Shown: piece by piece, positions 23,145-38,100 of the stretch
How the letters are laid out: every line of letters starts with the position of its first letter
Position numbering within the stretch: the first letter of the stretch is position 1
Assembly: GCA_023634235.1 (NCBI GenBank)
Contig: JAMKCF010000001.1
Span: 10,984,258 to 11,048,257 of the forward strand
Direction: 5' to 3'
DNA from: Pisaster brevispinus
Taxonomy: Eukaryota; Echinodermata; Asteroidea; Forcipulatida; Asteriidae
DNA length: 64,000 nucleotides
Notes under the pieces: generated by a model
Databases searched by the model: none
What the model was told of the DNA's origin: nothing
What the model saw: only the letters and a program-made list of their open reading frames with translations
Made by a program: the position numbers and the translations under genes

Positions 23145-23184
23145 CTTTAGATTTATCGAGCGAAAACGTCTATCTTCTATCCGT
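23145..23184 (-). CDS. HECT-like gene, possible 40-base microexon
   Basis: Between GGTCTACAG and GTAAGT. Its first base completes AG|A (Arg) in the right phase, then [13 protein letters not shown]. No homology can be claimed, so support rests on splice sites and phase only. Confidence 0.3.
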
Positions 23185-26100
23185 CTGTAGACCAATGAAT
23201 ACTCAGAAAACTTTAATTACAACGATAAATAACCTTTAAAGATGATGTGTAAACAACTTGCTGCAAAAAGCCGGTGCAAAGTAGCTACCTTGCGTGTGTC
23301 GTTTCCCCTCACCGTTCCAGCCGCGAACTAAGGGTAAATCGGCCATTGAAACTCATCATATTGTTCAATCAAATCCCAGAAAGGACTTACATAACACTTT
23401 CCAGTTTCTAGTCGGCCAGCTGGGCAACTGGGTTAATCACAAAGGCTCCAAGGAGCAAGAACCACATCAATAACAATGAAACTGGGTTACGGTGGTCTTG
23501 CATAAAACTAACAGTGTCAACACAACCTGAGCAAAAGTGACCGACAGAGGGCTCTCCAATAATTAGGGGCAGTGTTTACCTGTAGTACACTCCGTGCATG
23601 AGCAGATCCTTTACTAGAATGTCGCGATCCTGTTCCAACTGCAGGTTGTGCAATCTGGTAACTCCTATTTCAATTAGCCAGTCGGCCTGTTTTGTCACTA
23701 TTTGGGCAAACTCCTGCTGCTGTGAGCATGCATGCAACTGTAAAATAAAATGATGAACATGACAATGGTAGGCATCTTTATAATAGTTCAGACGTTTAAA
23801 ATTGTACATTTCTGAAAGTAAATGGGAGGGGAATAAAAATCGACATTTTATTCAGCTTGATCGAGACATTTCAGATGGAGGAGAAAGCAAAATTACCATA
23901 TGACAGCAATTCAACTATAAAAAAAGACTACATTAATTCCTGTACTGGAAAAATCCCAACAAAGTGTAACATTTCTAAAGAGGACGTGAGCGGGAATGGG
24001 TGAGTGTTTCCGCGGTCCTTGCATCAAGTGAATGTAATTTTTTGTTTAACAGGAGAGAATAAAGACAAGATCATTTAGAGCAGGATGACTGTGCTTTACG
24101 AAGCACAAATATCCGCTGGGTGTTTATACATGTATGCCACCGACAATGACTATTGCTGACCACTAGGTGACCTTTGACTTTAACCGTACACAAAGCCTTT
24201 TCAATATATGTGGCGTATGAATTTGTTATACATGTTAAAATAACATTGGCCGGGAGGGTAGGGGGGCACGCCCACTCTGGCTCCTGCCTAATCTGGCTCC
24301 TGCCCAATCTGGCTCCTGCCCAATCTGGCTCCAGCAGGATCCAACATTGCACCTACTGACCACTACGTGATCTCTGGCCTAAATCTGCAAAGATCCCAAC
24401 AGAAATATAACTGACCTAGTTAGTGTACATGTTTGTGACTGACACAGTTTGAAAAATGAGGGAAAGAATAATTTTGGATTATTCGTGGCTGCGCGGCTGA
24501 CTGAGATCAGTGTAAACACTCTAGTTTGAGGCATATAAAATACCCATGCACATCATTGTTGGGGTCATGTCCTTGGGATGGGACGTTAAGCTGTAGATCC
24601 TGTGTGCTAAGATCAGTGCACGTTAAAGAACCAGGACACCTTCGTAAAGAGAATTGGTTTGTCCCTGTGGTCCAACATTGAATGTTTGCCTCAGGGCGCC
24701 ATATAAGCGATCATAAGTGATCATCCCTGTTTGATGGATACCAGCGCTATATAATAACCGAGTATTATTATTATTATTATTATTTTGAATTACTACTTTT
24801 AGTAGTACCACTAATATTACTGTATGTTAATAAGGATGTTCTATACTTCCAACTTACCTCTATCAAGTTATTTCTGGTTATCTCATCCGACAGGTACCTA
24901 ATGTCTTGCGGATACACAGTATTACCCAATATGGATGAATATGTAGAAGGGCACAATGCTTTAAGACCAGGTCCCCCGTGGGCAATGCTCCACTATACAT
25001 ACTCCCCTGCTTGCTTGTATGTTTCCTTGCGCAACAGTTCCAAGCTGCACGTGAAAGTAACCAGTCCCGGTTTAGTGGTACTCTCGAAAACTCCAATTTC
25101 TGTCATAACCTCACGCATCAAAAGCCTGAAAAGTGTAAGCAAGTAATGTGCAAGAGTGGGCTTTGTGAACTTTCATGTTGAAGATGAATCAAATTTTAAT
25201 ATTTTTCTTCAATGACCAAAACATAACAAACTTACAGCATACCAGGTTTACTCAAACCATTAGTCCAGAGCCACGGACCAGCACAAAACTGATATGACAA
25301 TTTGAGACCCCAAAGTACCTATGAATGTTCTAAAGGGTGTATTATGCATCCAATGATATCAGACCTGTTGCACATTAGTAGTTTGAGTAACCTTTTTATT
25401 ATATTTATTGGGATTATGCTAAAAGTACCTTAAAATGTTCTAAAAGTGCATTCTACTATCCTATGATACTGATTTGAAAGCTACTGATTTGAAAGCAGGT
25501 CTCGAGACCGAGACTTGGTCTCAACCGCTACTGATTTGAAAGCAATTAGTACTGTATAGGCTGCCTTAAATGTATGTTTAACTTGGATTCATGAAGAAAA
25601 CATATGTGTTTAAACCTTGTCCTTAAAAGAAAGGATTTTAAAATCAATCCCAGCAATTCGTATTGTAAGATACACTGTAAATTTGTTTGCTTTCTGTAGC
25701 AGCTGCATGTACAATGAATGTTTATTAGCACAACATGCAATGCATATACCCTGGAGGCTACTGTTAAAAGATTTCGAAAACAAATACAAAGTTGACATAT
25801 AGGCCTACTTGGAAATTGTTCCTTAAATTTTTGTTCCTACAGTTATGTTTCTTTCTGTCACTATTTCTGTCGTACTTCCAAAGTATTTCCTTATGCATGT
25901 AAATGTATGTAATTATTAAGATTTGGTTTACAACTTTATGATACATTTTAAATGTGTTTGCAGGACAGATATACATGTAAAGTTTTATCTGTAAAAATGT
26001 TAGTAGAAATCTGCGCATCTTTCGTAATTTACTGATACTTTTAAAGCTAAAGCTTGCACTTTTTTGGTCATTTGGGCAAGTTGTTGAGTGTCCATGTATT

Positions 26101-29100
26101 TCTGTAATGGAAAAACGTGAATGAAAAAATTCAACATACTCGGGTGTAACAATGTCCTGCAGGCTTCTTTCGATTGCGATCGCGATATCGCCATCATCTT
26201 CATCATCAGACTGCATAACCTGTAGACAAGCCTCAAAAGAAGCAGGGTTTTGCCTGCCAACTTCAAGGACGTTCCTGAAATGGTTTGGACATTTTTGCAA
26301 TAAGAATTTATCTGTCAGGATTTGCTGTTGCTTAAGGCATTGGCTTATTAATCACCCACTGGAAAAAAAATACTTAGACTGTTGTAAACTGCTAAAGTAC
26401 TTCAGAGGACTATTAGCCAAACTACATTGTACAATTACTGACCTCATGTTTTAACCAAATGCAAACATTTGAAAGATTTATTTTGTTACGGCTGACAAGT
26501 CTGGTAAACATGTTTATAATGTTGGGCTGCTGATACTATCTATTAAAATGATGTTAATGAGCGCACTGTGTGGCTGCACTGCTAAATGGCTCTGTTTCAA
26601 ATTGTTGATTTCTGAAGTCATAACGAACTTTAGCTTATAATAATTACACCATTGTGCAGAGTTAACTCCATAGATCATCTTAAACTACTCTGATTCATCG
26701 GATTGCTCTGCAGTCTTCGTGCAATTGTGCAATTTGCAACAAATTTTCTTGTGATCTGATGGTGCATTTGACTTCACTTCAAACGTCACAGTTTGAACAG
26801 TTATTGATTGTGTTCTACTTGACTGAACTTCTTTACAAATGGCCAAGTGTCCATTGTATTCTTCAGTTGTGCTCCTATTGATCTACATGGGCACAGCAAT
26901 AAGAAAACACTTACTAAGCTTGAACCCGGGTAAAGTACCACTACCCAGAGATGTGTATACTACTTTGCTTGACTTGAATATTTGCTCCGTCAGACCAACT
27001 AGGAGGGGATGCAGAGCTGGAAGGGCCAAGCAAAGACCTATTCCAGTTATTGTTAATCAGAGATACAAAGAGGTAACTGTTGCTCAACAACGTGTCCACA
27101 CAGGGCAGATCTGTCATGACAACCTCAGACCTATATACCTCCTTACAGAAAATCACAACTTCAATTCTGTGCTCTGAATACTCAATCCATCAGGAACAAA
27201 ACATTTGATTTTAATGACTTTGTCCTTGAAAACAACCTTGATGTAGTTGCAATAAGTGAAACATGGCTAAAACCTGGTGATGATTTAGCCGTTTCAGAAC
27301 TAACCCCAACTGGCTATTCTTTCCAACACATTCCCAGATTAAACAAGGAGGCTGGTGGTGGTGTTGGTATATTATACAAGTCAGGGCTGTTAGTAACAGT
27401 TGAACGGGATGTTCATGTTTATTCAACATTTGAGTCCATTCACACTGAAATAACTAGCAACTCAAAATCTGTACGTCTAGTGAATGTGTACCGTTGTGGA
27501 AAAGATATATCTGGACGTCCGGTGAATTTTGGACTTTTCCTCAGAGTTTGAGACCATGATGAACGATTACCTCCTACACCCGTAGGATATCATGGTCACT
27601 GGTGATTTTAACATACACATGGATGACTTATCTGACAATAGAGCAAATCAATTTAAAAACTTAATGTCCTCCATCGGCCTATGTCAGCATATTTCTACAC
27701 CGACTCACCGGCTCGGCCACTGCCTAGATTTACTTATTACTCGTGACAATGCAGATATTGTGTATGATGTTTGTCTTCATCCTGGTTTGTCAGATCACTG
27801 TGCTGTTATGTGTAAAATAAATATGCAAAGACCTCAACCTCCAACAGTCTCTATCACTACACGCCGCCTCAAAGCTATCGACATTGATGCTTTTCGCGCT
27901 GAAGCTAGTTCATCTTTATCAAATATTGACTTTGCATCATTGGACGTCAACTCCTGTGTTGAAAAATACGAACTTGCCCTGAGTAGCCTCCTTGATAAAC
28001 ATGCCCCACCACGTACGCGAACTGTTAGATTGAGACCAGATAGTCCATGGTTTCATGAGGGCATACGGTCAGCAAAGAAAATCAAAAGGCAACTTGAGCG
28101 CAAATGGAGACACACAAGACTTGTAATTGATAGACAACTGTTTTGCAAACAAAGATGTACTGTTAAGAATTTGATAGAACATGCTAAAATAGAATACTAC
28201 TCACACCAGATAAATGATAAAGCAGGTGATCAAAAACAGTTGTTTAGTGTTGTAAATGATTTATTACACAAGAACAAAAAGCCTGTGCTTCCTGAGAGCG
28301 AGTCTGATGTGGCTCTTGCTGAACAGTTTTCTGAATTCTTCAGTAACAAGATAAAAAATATTCGTAAGAAATTTTCTTGCAAATGCACTGATGAATCGTT
28401 AAGTGAAAAAGCACCAGAAACTGTTCGCCTGACCATGTTTGAACCGGTTAGTGAGTCTGAAGTTCTTAATATCATTTCTAACTCACCATGTAAATCTTGT
28501 GAGTTGGACCCATTGCCGACATCGCTGGTTAAGAGGTGCATTAATGTTTTTGTTCCACACATTACCACCATTGTTAATAAGTCATTTTCGGAGGGTGTTT
28601 TTCCCACTAATCTCAAAACAGCGTATATCAGACCTCTCTTAAAAAAAAACGGTCTGGACAAGGAGATCCTACAGAACTATAGGTCTGTGTCCAATCTGAA
28701 ATTTCTCGGGAAAACAATTGAGCATGTTGTGTTGTCTAGATTGAGTGATATCATTTATCATCACAACCTTTCTGATGATATTCCAGAGTGCATACAGGCC
28801 TAAACACAGCATTGAGACTGCTCTCGTACGTGTTCATAATGATATTTTGGTTGCCATGGATGAGGGAAAAGTGACCACCCTCATCCTTCTTGATTTAAGC
28901 GCGGCCTTTGATACCGTTGATGACAAAATTATGCTTTCAAGACTGCGTGATTTCATTGGCCTGCGAAGTAAAGCGCTTGAATGGTGCAAATGCTATTTGG
29001 AAGGCAGACCTCAATGTGTTCGCATAGGTAACTCCTTGTCTAACCCGGTTATCCAGAATTTTCCGTGCCACAAGGGTCGGTCCTTGGACCAAAATGGTTT

Positions 29101-32100
29101 ACTATTTATACATACCCGGTTCATAACATCATTATCAAACATAAACTGCAATATCACGTCTATGCCGATGACACACAGTTGTATATCTCCTTTAAACCAA
29201 CTCAAATCGTTGCCGATCAAAGTATTGAATGTATGGAATCATGTATATGTGAAATCCATCAATGGATGCAGGACAATTTTCTTCAGATGAATGATCAAAA
29301 ATAAGAATTTGTTTTAATTGGGTCGAGGCAACAGCTCTTTAAGGTTCATGTTTCACATTATCACCATTGGCGACTCTGACATTACCCCAGCAACATCTGC
29401 TAGAAATTTAGGTTCTATTTTTGATAATTCAATGTCTCTTAGTTCTCACGTTTCTAGCATTGTGCGTTAATCTTCATTCCATATAAGGAACATTGGTAGA
29501 ATTAGGAAATATTTAACTCCACATGCTACTGAACAAATTGTTCAGTTTTATAACCTCCCGGTTAGACATGGGAAATGCACTTTTGTTCGGTCTCCCTCCA
29601 GATCAGATTGCTCGTCTTCAGCGCGTCCAAAACTCCGCTGCACGCTTGGTTACATTGACAAAGAAATCATCGCACATTACACCCGTCTTGTATGGGCTAC
29701 ATTGGTTACCGGTTGGTTATAGAATTGTATACAAATTGATGCTTATTGTGTTTAATTCTTTGAATGACCTGGCTCCTGCATATATTAGTTCTCTTCTCAC
29801 TCCATATACACCTCATCGTACACTCCGCTCCAGCAATATGTCTCTTCTCTGTGAACCTAGATCCAAACACACATGGGGGATAGGGCCTTTTCAGTTGCAG
29901 CTCCACGTCTCTGGAATACACTACCTTTGCAGGTCAAACTATGTTCATCACTATCTCAATTTAAATTTGCTCTTAAGACTCATCTCATGTCACAAGCGTT
30001 CTCATAATTGTTGTTCTCCTTACTTTTTTGCTGTTAATTTCGTTTATCAATTAATTTATTATTTAAGGTACTTTTGTTGTATCGCGCCTCGAGCACCTGC
30101 AGGTGGAGCTGTGCGCATTATAAATCTACATTATTATTATTATTATTATTAAAAGTATAGTGTGAAATGCAAAGAACGATTTATGAATGATGAAAAAGGT
30201 ATGAACTGTAAGAACTTGTTAGAGAATAATGCAACATCTGCCACCATGCAAGTGTCGTGGCAACAAGTGTCGTGGCCGAGATAAGAGCACCACACTCAAG
30301 CTCTGGTGGTTCCGACTCAGCAGAGTGTGGGTGACACTTGTGTCCTTAAGCAAGACACTTAACCATTATTGCTTCGTCCTTCGGATGGGACGAAAAGCCG
30401 TTGGCCCCGTGTGTTGTGTAACGCACGTAAAAGAACCCAGTGCACTTATCGAAAAGAGAAGGGGTCTGCCCCGGTGTTCCTGGTTTGATTGGCAGCATAT
30501 TGCGCCATAGCACCTTGTAAACCATTACACGGTGCTATGTAAAGGAGTAGGTCTCATACTTCAAAACGAAGCCCCAAATACCTTGCAGGAAAATACTTAA
30601 TGTTGAAGCGCCTTGAGCGTCACTGAGTGACGGATATGAGCGCTTTATAAGAAGCCGTTATTAGGTGTTCGGGCTTCAGCCGAACACCTATTGTTATTGT
30701 TCGATTTTTAGGTGTTCGTGCAATATGAGCACGAACACCTCTTGTTATTGTTGTTTTTATTAACTCCTCAACCACTAATTGTATTTTTATCAAGTAGACG
30801 TCATCAGAAAGAGCTCCTAATACTTAACAAACAACACACAGTGTGACCTCATTTAACACTGACTTCCGGTTCACTGAACTTCCGAAAGTTAAAAATTCAT
30901 GTTTCCAAAAATCATAACTTCTAAAGCACATTTTTTTTTTTTTTTGCAATCTTGACATCATTGGCAAAGTGTTTATCAACTTAAGAATTGACACACAGAA
31001 TGCCACCCAATTTGACCTTGACTTCCGGTTCAAACCAGATGATCAAATTCAATACTTGAAACAATCAACTCCCGGACCACACATTGGATTTGTATCAACT
31101 ACACGGCATTACAAAGAGCTCCTGAGACTTACCTAGCGGTACACAGTATGACCTCATTTGACCTAAGTGTTGGTTCAAACCGGAACTTGAAGATTTATAT
31201 TGGAACAAAATCTTACTCCTGAACCACAAATCGGGTTGATAAAATGAAATATTGTTGAATCATAATTTGATGACATCGATCACGAACACCTTGTTTTTGT
31301 AGTAAACAAAAACTGAATGTCTAGTTTTTTTGGTTTGTTTTTACTTTTTCTTCTTCATCCCCTCCAACTCTTCTCCATAAGATACCTCAAGATTGAAATT
31401 GAATTGAACCTTCAAACTTGGCACATACTTGAACCTCAATATGAGGACGGCACTGAATCAATGATGTCTTTATGACGTCATCGGGTGTCGAATTACAAGG
31501 TTTTTAAGCATTAAACAATTAAATCTTTGAAAATCTGTAACAAATCACCAATAAGAGCCCGGCGGCTGCTTTTTGCGGGATGACGTCATGTGTCACGTGG
31601 TAGTGCCTTAAAAGTGCACTTTTTGAAGCCGTGTATCTACGAAACCAAACGACCGACTGATTTCAAACTTGGTGTATTGTTAGACAACGGCCAATGCTAG
31701 TAACGGTAAAAGTGACGTCATGATGACGTAATCACATTATTTGTTACAATTTATGATTAAATCTAAGTTAAGAATTCGAAAAAATCATAACTCCTGAACC
31801 AGATATTGGATTTTTGTTATCTATACATCATTAGGAAGGTATTTAAAAAACCTAATTGACGCTATACAGAGTGTGACCCCAGTTGACCTTGTCTTCCGGT
31901 TGAAACCGGATGTTGAACTTTAGTAAAGGAAAAGATATTTTTTCCTGAACCAGACATTGGATTTTTTGTAATCTATGCATCATCGGAAATGTCTTTGAAA
32001 ATTTACAAATGTAACATAGAGTGTGACCCAATTTGACCTTTGCTTCCGGTTAAAACCATAACTCATGAACCACACATTGTTTGTTTACAATCTATACATC

Positions 32101-35100
32101 ATATCTCTCTAACTTCTCATTAATTTATCACAATATTTACATCAGATTGTAGGTTTGTGATCCTGCTCAAACTTTTGCACAGAGACGATATCAATATGAG
32201 CTCAACTTTTAGTCCTAAATGGGCGTTTAAAGCCAACGATAGAATTAACCTGCGTTTAATCTGCGTACAGAGAAAAGCACTGTAGCTGACTGTTCCACTC
32301 CATTATTAATAAGGTTCAAAGTCCACGAAGCATGTGTTGTGCGTGTATAGTCCCACATAACGGAAATGTAAGTAGTACATTTTACATGGCAGGTGGCGCT
32401 GTACCAAATAACTGTTCATGCTTTTATCCCGCGCTGGGACAGTATTATTGGCTCGCTCTGTGAAAGATGCCGCCTCGGAAATCTACGTCATTTAAATTAA
32501 AACCTTTGAAAATCCGTATCGAATCAAGGATAAGAGAACCTGGGTTGCTTTTTGCGGGATTACAAAGTTTGTGTAGATCTTCCGACTTTAATTGTATGGG
32601 TGAAATTACGTGACGTCTACTTCCGGTTGAAACCGGAACCGCCTTGTAATTTAAAAGTTGCGACCTTTTTGGAGTTGTTTTTAAACGATGTTGTAGTTTG
32701 ACAACAGTCTGGTTAAAAAAAATAAGATTGACGACGTCATAAAAAATAAAGAGCGCCATCTGGAATCAGGTTAAAACATTCAAAATACACTTTTACTAGA
32801 TGCTTTTGGCAGTTTTTAATATTTGTTTCAAACTTGGTTTACATAACAGACAACATAATGTGTTAAAACATAGATTGATGACGTCATTACGTGCTACGTG
32901 TATCGCTTTAAAGATGCACTTTTTAAAGCCATGTACCTGCCAAACCAAAACACCAACCAAGTTGAAACTTGGTGTGTTGTTAAACAACGACACTGACTGC
33001 TGAAACATTTAGTGACGTCAGGATGACGTCATGTCAAATGTACTTTTGTTTTGCTTTTTTCCCATCAGGCTTTTAAATCGGACATGTACTCCCCGAAACC
33101 GAACACCTAGAGTTTGTTTTAAGACAAACTCAATTTCTAGTTATATTATTATTATTGTGTGACAATGCTCATTTGTTTACACTTTGTTTTAGCTGAACCT
33201 TTAATGGTTACCATCCACACTAGTTGTTGAAAGTCCTCACTTTTTAAAGTCCTCATTTTTAAGAGCTAGGGACATACATACGAACTCCCAATACCACCCA
33301 CCAACTACAACAGAGTAGCAAGCCACGTAATAAACAACAATGAACTCAGTAGTGGGGGCAGTAGTAGTGGTCAATATATATAAAAAAAAAACAATGGGCA
33401 AGCCTATCGAGTTTACGTGCGCTGGGCGATTAGTGCAATTCACTATTCAATTAATTGTCCACTAAATAGTCGCGATTAAGTGATTAATCCCAATTAGTTG
33501 ATAACATTTTTGTAGGACATTATATAGCCAAATAATGTAATTAATAAACGTGTTGCAATACATGCATGCATGTCAAGTACATGAATGAACATAATCAAAA
33601 CAATGTTTCTAGCTCTACTGGTAAAAGGTAAAAAAAAAGTTGACTCCTTCATTGAAAGTGCAGATGTTGATGATTTTTAACTTGAGTAAATCGTTTTGTC
33701 AGCACGTATTCTTCGGAATACAACTATTCATGCATCAATTTACAACTCATCAATTGACAATCTGGAGGTACTCATGAATGGTAACTAATCACAATTACCT
33801 TGCAGTTATCATGTGGGAAGGGATCATTAGTAAAATGTTTTAAGTTACGATTAGTAATATCAGTCAGTAATCACGATTATGCGATAAATCGCACAATCGC
33901 CCATCAATAGAGTTAACACAGACAAGCTATAACCACTTGAATGCCACAAAACAATTCCAAATAATTATCAAGATTAGTATAGGCCAGATCCTACATGAAG
34001 GTGGAAGTACATGTATCTCCTGAGATCATTCGTTTGTGACAGCCGACTTCATACACTGACAGAATGGTCCTTTATAATGAACTACAAAACAAGTTCTTTC
34101 TGACACAGAAACAGGGTCTTGTTAATAATATGAAAACAAATACTGAAGCGTACAGTGGCAAGTCTGGTAGAAAAAGAGAAATGCAATGTGTTGGAAAAAA
34201 CTTTCTTTTTACCTGAATGTGACGCGGAAAACTGACAGTCGGTGTGTCTGGCTGTTGAATAACGGTGTCTGTGCGGGTAGTGCCAAATGGTTCACCCTAC
34301 ATGTAGATAGTGTTACAGACAAATGCTCTCATTGTAACAAAAAGTCTATGTAGGGATATGGATTTAGAGAATATAATTTGTTTGTTTTACCTACGTGCTT
34401 AAGCACTGTACCTATGCTCAATGCGTTGAGCATTTAATGGCAAACTAATCCGTGTTGACTCGGGTGGGATTCGAGCCCACGACCTCCTGCATTCTAGCGC
34501 AGACACCTTAGCCACTCAGCCACTAAGCATGTCGATGACGAGTGGCAAATTTGAATCCCTGTATGGCGGCACAAAACCACATCTTGCAATATTCACGGCA
34601 ACCCGCAGGAGGTCGTGGGTTCGAATCTGACCCGAGTCATGATTCAATGTGGATTATTTGTCCACAAACTCTCCTGGGCTGTGTGTCCTGGGTCGATTTC
34701 ATGAAGCGCTGCGATGCGTCGCAACGCAAGATACGACGCGTTACACATCGTATCTTGCGATGCGTTGTGAGAACGATTTCACCAAACTTACGACGCGTTG
34801 AATGCGTCGTAAGTTCCTTGACAACGAAGACGAACACCTCGCAAGATACGACGACCCAAAGGGTCATCGTAGGATGTGACGCTTAATTTGATCATGTAAA
34901 TGCGTTCAAAATGACGTAGATGCTGCTTGCAAATCGCTAAGCCGCGAGAGCGTTAAAAAAGAGAGACTGTTACGTAACAGAACAAACCCTCTCGACAGTC
35001 TCACCACTGAGCTATGCTTGTTATATCTCCATGATCTCACTGATGACGAAATATTAACCCTGCGTGACACCATCAAAAAAAATCACACACTTATGCCATC

Positions 35101-38100
35101 AGGTACTTTTCAAGTGTCCGTTTTATATTTTGCGTGTAATACGTGTTTTTTGAGAACACAATCATGTTTAAATCGCCCAAACTATTGGATATAGACCCTT
35201 GTGACTAAATAAAATAAGTTCAAGCAAAATTTCCATTGAGATCAGCCCACATGTGTCTCTAAGCCATTTGTTTGAATGAAACCCTCGTGTTTGATGAGTC
35301 AGCAAAAACATCATAATTTCTTACATTTCTTACATTTCTCAAGGGAATACCGGCAGAGCTGGTCATTGGTGGATTTTTTTGGGTGTGAAATCAACCCCGA
35401 TGGTAACAAGACAATTGGCATGCTATTTGGCTAGGTGTAGTTGAGGAACCTTAAATTTTTTAAATACAAATAAAATAAAATGGCGGAGTAATTACTTTTT
35501 AATTAAAAACGGACACCTAAAAAGTGCCTGATGGCTTCATCTAGGGTTAAGACGCTATAGATTTTCTCAGACAGGGAATATTTGACATCGTTGAGAGGGT
35601 ACAGGGAGATATTGAACGTGTCACAAATGTATGCTTCTTATTATAAAGTGTTAATTATAAAGACATTAATTTAAAATGTATGTAATCAAAAAACACACCA
35701 GATAATTTCTACTCGACATTTGTTCGAATTAAGTTGCGTTTCGATGCGCGTATTTTGTCTGCCATCTTGAATATGCTTTGTAAACGACTGTTTTATGAAC
35801 AAGTCATGCAAAGCATAAAACAGTTTTACGATTGTACAGGTCATCCTCGTTCAAAAGATTGTTTTTTATCAAATAAAAATGGACCCGATTGCGACGCGTC
35901 GCACTTACGACGTGTTTGATGAAATGAATTGTGGAACTCGTCGCAGCTGCGACGCATCGTAGGTCTGCGACGCGTCGCAAATCCTACGATGCTTCGTCAC
36001 TTGCGACGAGTTTGGTGAAATCGGGCCCTGGCCCTCGTGGCAGATGTTACGCCAAGCGGGCCTCTTGGTTGCCTGCTGCACCCAGGTATGCACAGGAATG
36101 ACACAGGACTTCAATGTTGCCTTGATGACATCCTTGTAGCGCTTTCGCTGACCACCATGTGACCGTTTACCTGATTTGAGTTGACCAAAGAAAAGTGCCC
36201 GTGGAATTATGTTGTCTTCCATGCGTGTGAGGTGACCTGACCAGCGATGCTGGGCTTGCATCAGGAAGTACTCTTTGCCTTGGATGCCACAGCGCTCGAA
36301 GACTTTGGTGTTGGGTGTTTTGTCTCGCCAAGTGATGCCAAGGATCCTACGAGGGCAATGCATGTGGAAGCGGTTGAGGCGTTTGATGTGACGACGGTAG
36401 GGTGTCCATGATTCGCAACCGTAGAGAAGTGATGAGAGGACAACCGAGATAGACACCGATCTTGGTGTGAAGGCGAATGCCACGCTCCTGCCATAGGCGA
36501 TGTGTCAACCTCTCAAACGATGCACTTGCTTTGCCAATCCTTGATGTTACCTCATCGTCTATCATGGCATTTTGGGAGAGTACACCTCCAAGGTAGCAGA
36601 ACTTCTCGACTAATCTGAGTTGTGTGTCATTGATAGTGATGGCTGGTACGATTCGCGCCCCTACTGGCTTTGGCTGATGCATTGCCTCAGTCTTTTTTAT
36701 ACTAATCGTAAGACTTAACGATGAGCAGACTTTGCAAAGCAATTGACAATGCCTTGCATATTTTCGAGGGTATGGCTGAGAAGTGCACAATCATCAGCGA
36801 AAATGAGATCGCGGAGCAGCATTGCAGAAACCTTTGACTTGGCCTTCAGGCGCTGTAGGTTGAAGACACTGCAAAACTGGATCAATACTCCCCAGGTACA
36901 GTCCTTAAAGCATCTTAAAACATAGATGACAAAACAATGCTAAAAAGTAGGGGAGCAAAGACGCAACCTTGCTTTGTTCATCCAAGCAGGGTACGAATGT
37001 CACTGTTGCTCCTAAGTCAATGAAGCGACCATCACACTTGGACTGCCATACGCGTGGACTCGTGGCTAAGGACTCCCAGCAGCATCCTCTGCCTGTCCCC
37101 GTTGTCACTCCTCCCTCGTCGTAGGACTTGTGATTTGAGCAAGTGCCGACGAGGGGAAAAAAAACCTGCACAAGGAATTGATTAAAGTGAGAGAAGTGTG
37201 TGCTGTCCAACTCCCGCTCTCTATTTCTATGGACATCAATGACTCCAAGTACAATGATTGCAACATGATGCCTGATGAACATAGACGCAGCAGACTGGCC
37301 AGGTCGTCTGTCTGGTGGCGGCTGCCCTTGACGTTAAATGTGACCACAGCTGTCTGCAAATGCTGCGCAATGGTGCCGATGTATGTGCCACCTGACATTA
37401 AGCAATAGTTACACCAATAGCCGAGGTTTGGAATCAGAGTTTTCCTTCTCCTAGGTGGGCTGCCTCCCATGGCTCACAAGCCCCCACCTGCCCAGGTTTG
37501 GAATCAGAGTTACCGTCTCCTAGGTGGGCTGCTTCCCATGGCTAACGAGCCCCACCTGCCCGGAGCATTCTGGTTTTAAGGCGCCAGAAACTCGCCATCA
37601 CACCCCTGCCCGCAGTTCTAAACGGGGATCGGCACGTGAAGCCGGGCAGTAGGAGTTTGAATTAGGAGAGGCTATTTGGGACGCTGATCATATGGTACAA
37701 GTATTATATAGATGCAATTAAGAATCTATCCACATTTCACCTCATCACGCGATCTCCTGCTTGAACTGAAAATATCAGGCAGGCCCTCCTCGATATCGTC
37801 ATCGTCTGAAGGAATGTCCTGAATATAAACAAAACAATCATGCGATAAGTTACACGTGCCGTCAAGTGTCACTTTACTACATGTGTACTTCACCGGAAGG
37901 ATGTTATTTTTATGCCATTTCGGCTTTTCTGAGCAATGTCATAGATTTCAACCAGCCCATGTATTAAGCAGATAGGGGTCAACTGGTACATAAACATGTA
38001 TGTAATAACAGCACAAAGGCAGTAAATTCTGTCATCAATAGACCTGCATGGAAGAACGTTGATGAATGCCTTATTATTTAATTCCCATTCAACACACGAT

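Noticed and set aside
24878..25096. 72-codon minus ORF starting [14 protein letters not shown]
   Set aside because: Wrong frame over the HECT exon; the frame with SIAHGGPG and splice sites at both ends is the coding one.
34452..34530. Functional tRNA gene
   Set aside because: A- and B-box-like words are present, but the anticodon loop length is wrong and an inverted partial copy sits beside it; a SINE head or pseudogene is more likely.
34786..34818. Perfect hairpin as a transcription terminator
   Set aside because: It is one of many palindromes at the end of a transposable element in a eukaryotic genome, with no T-run following.
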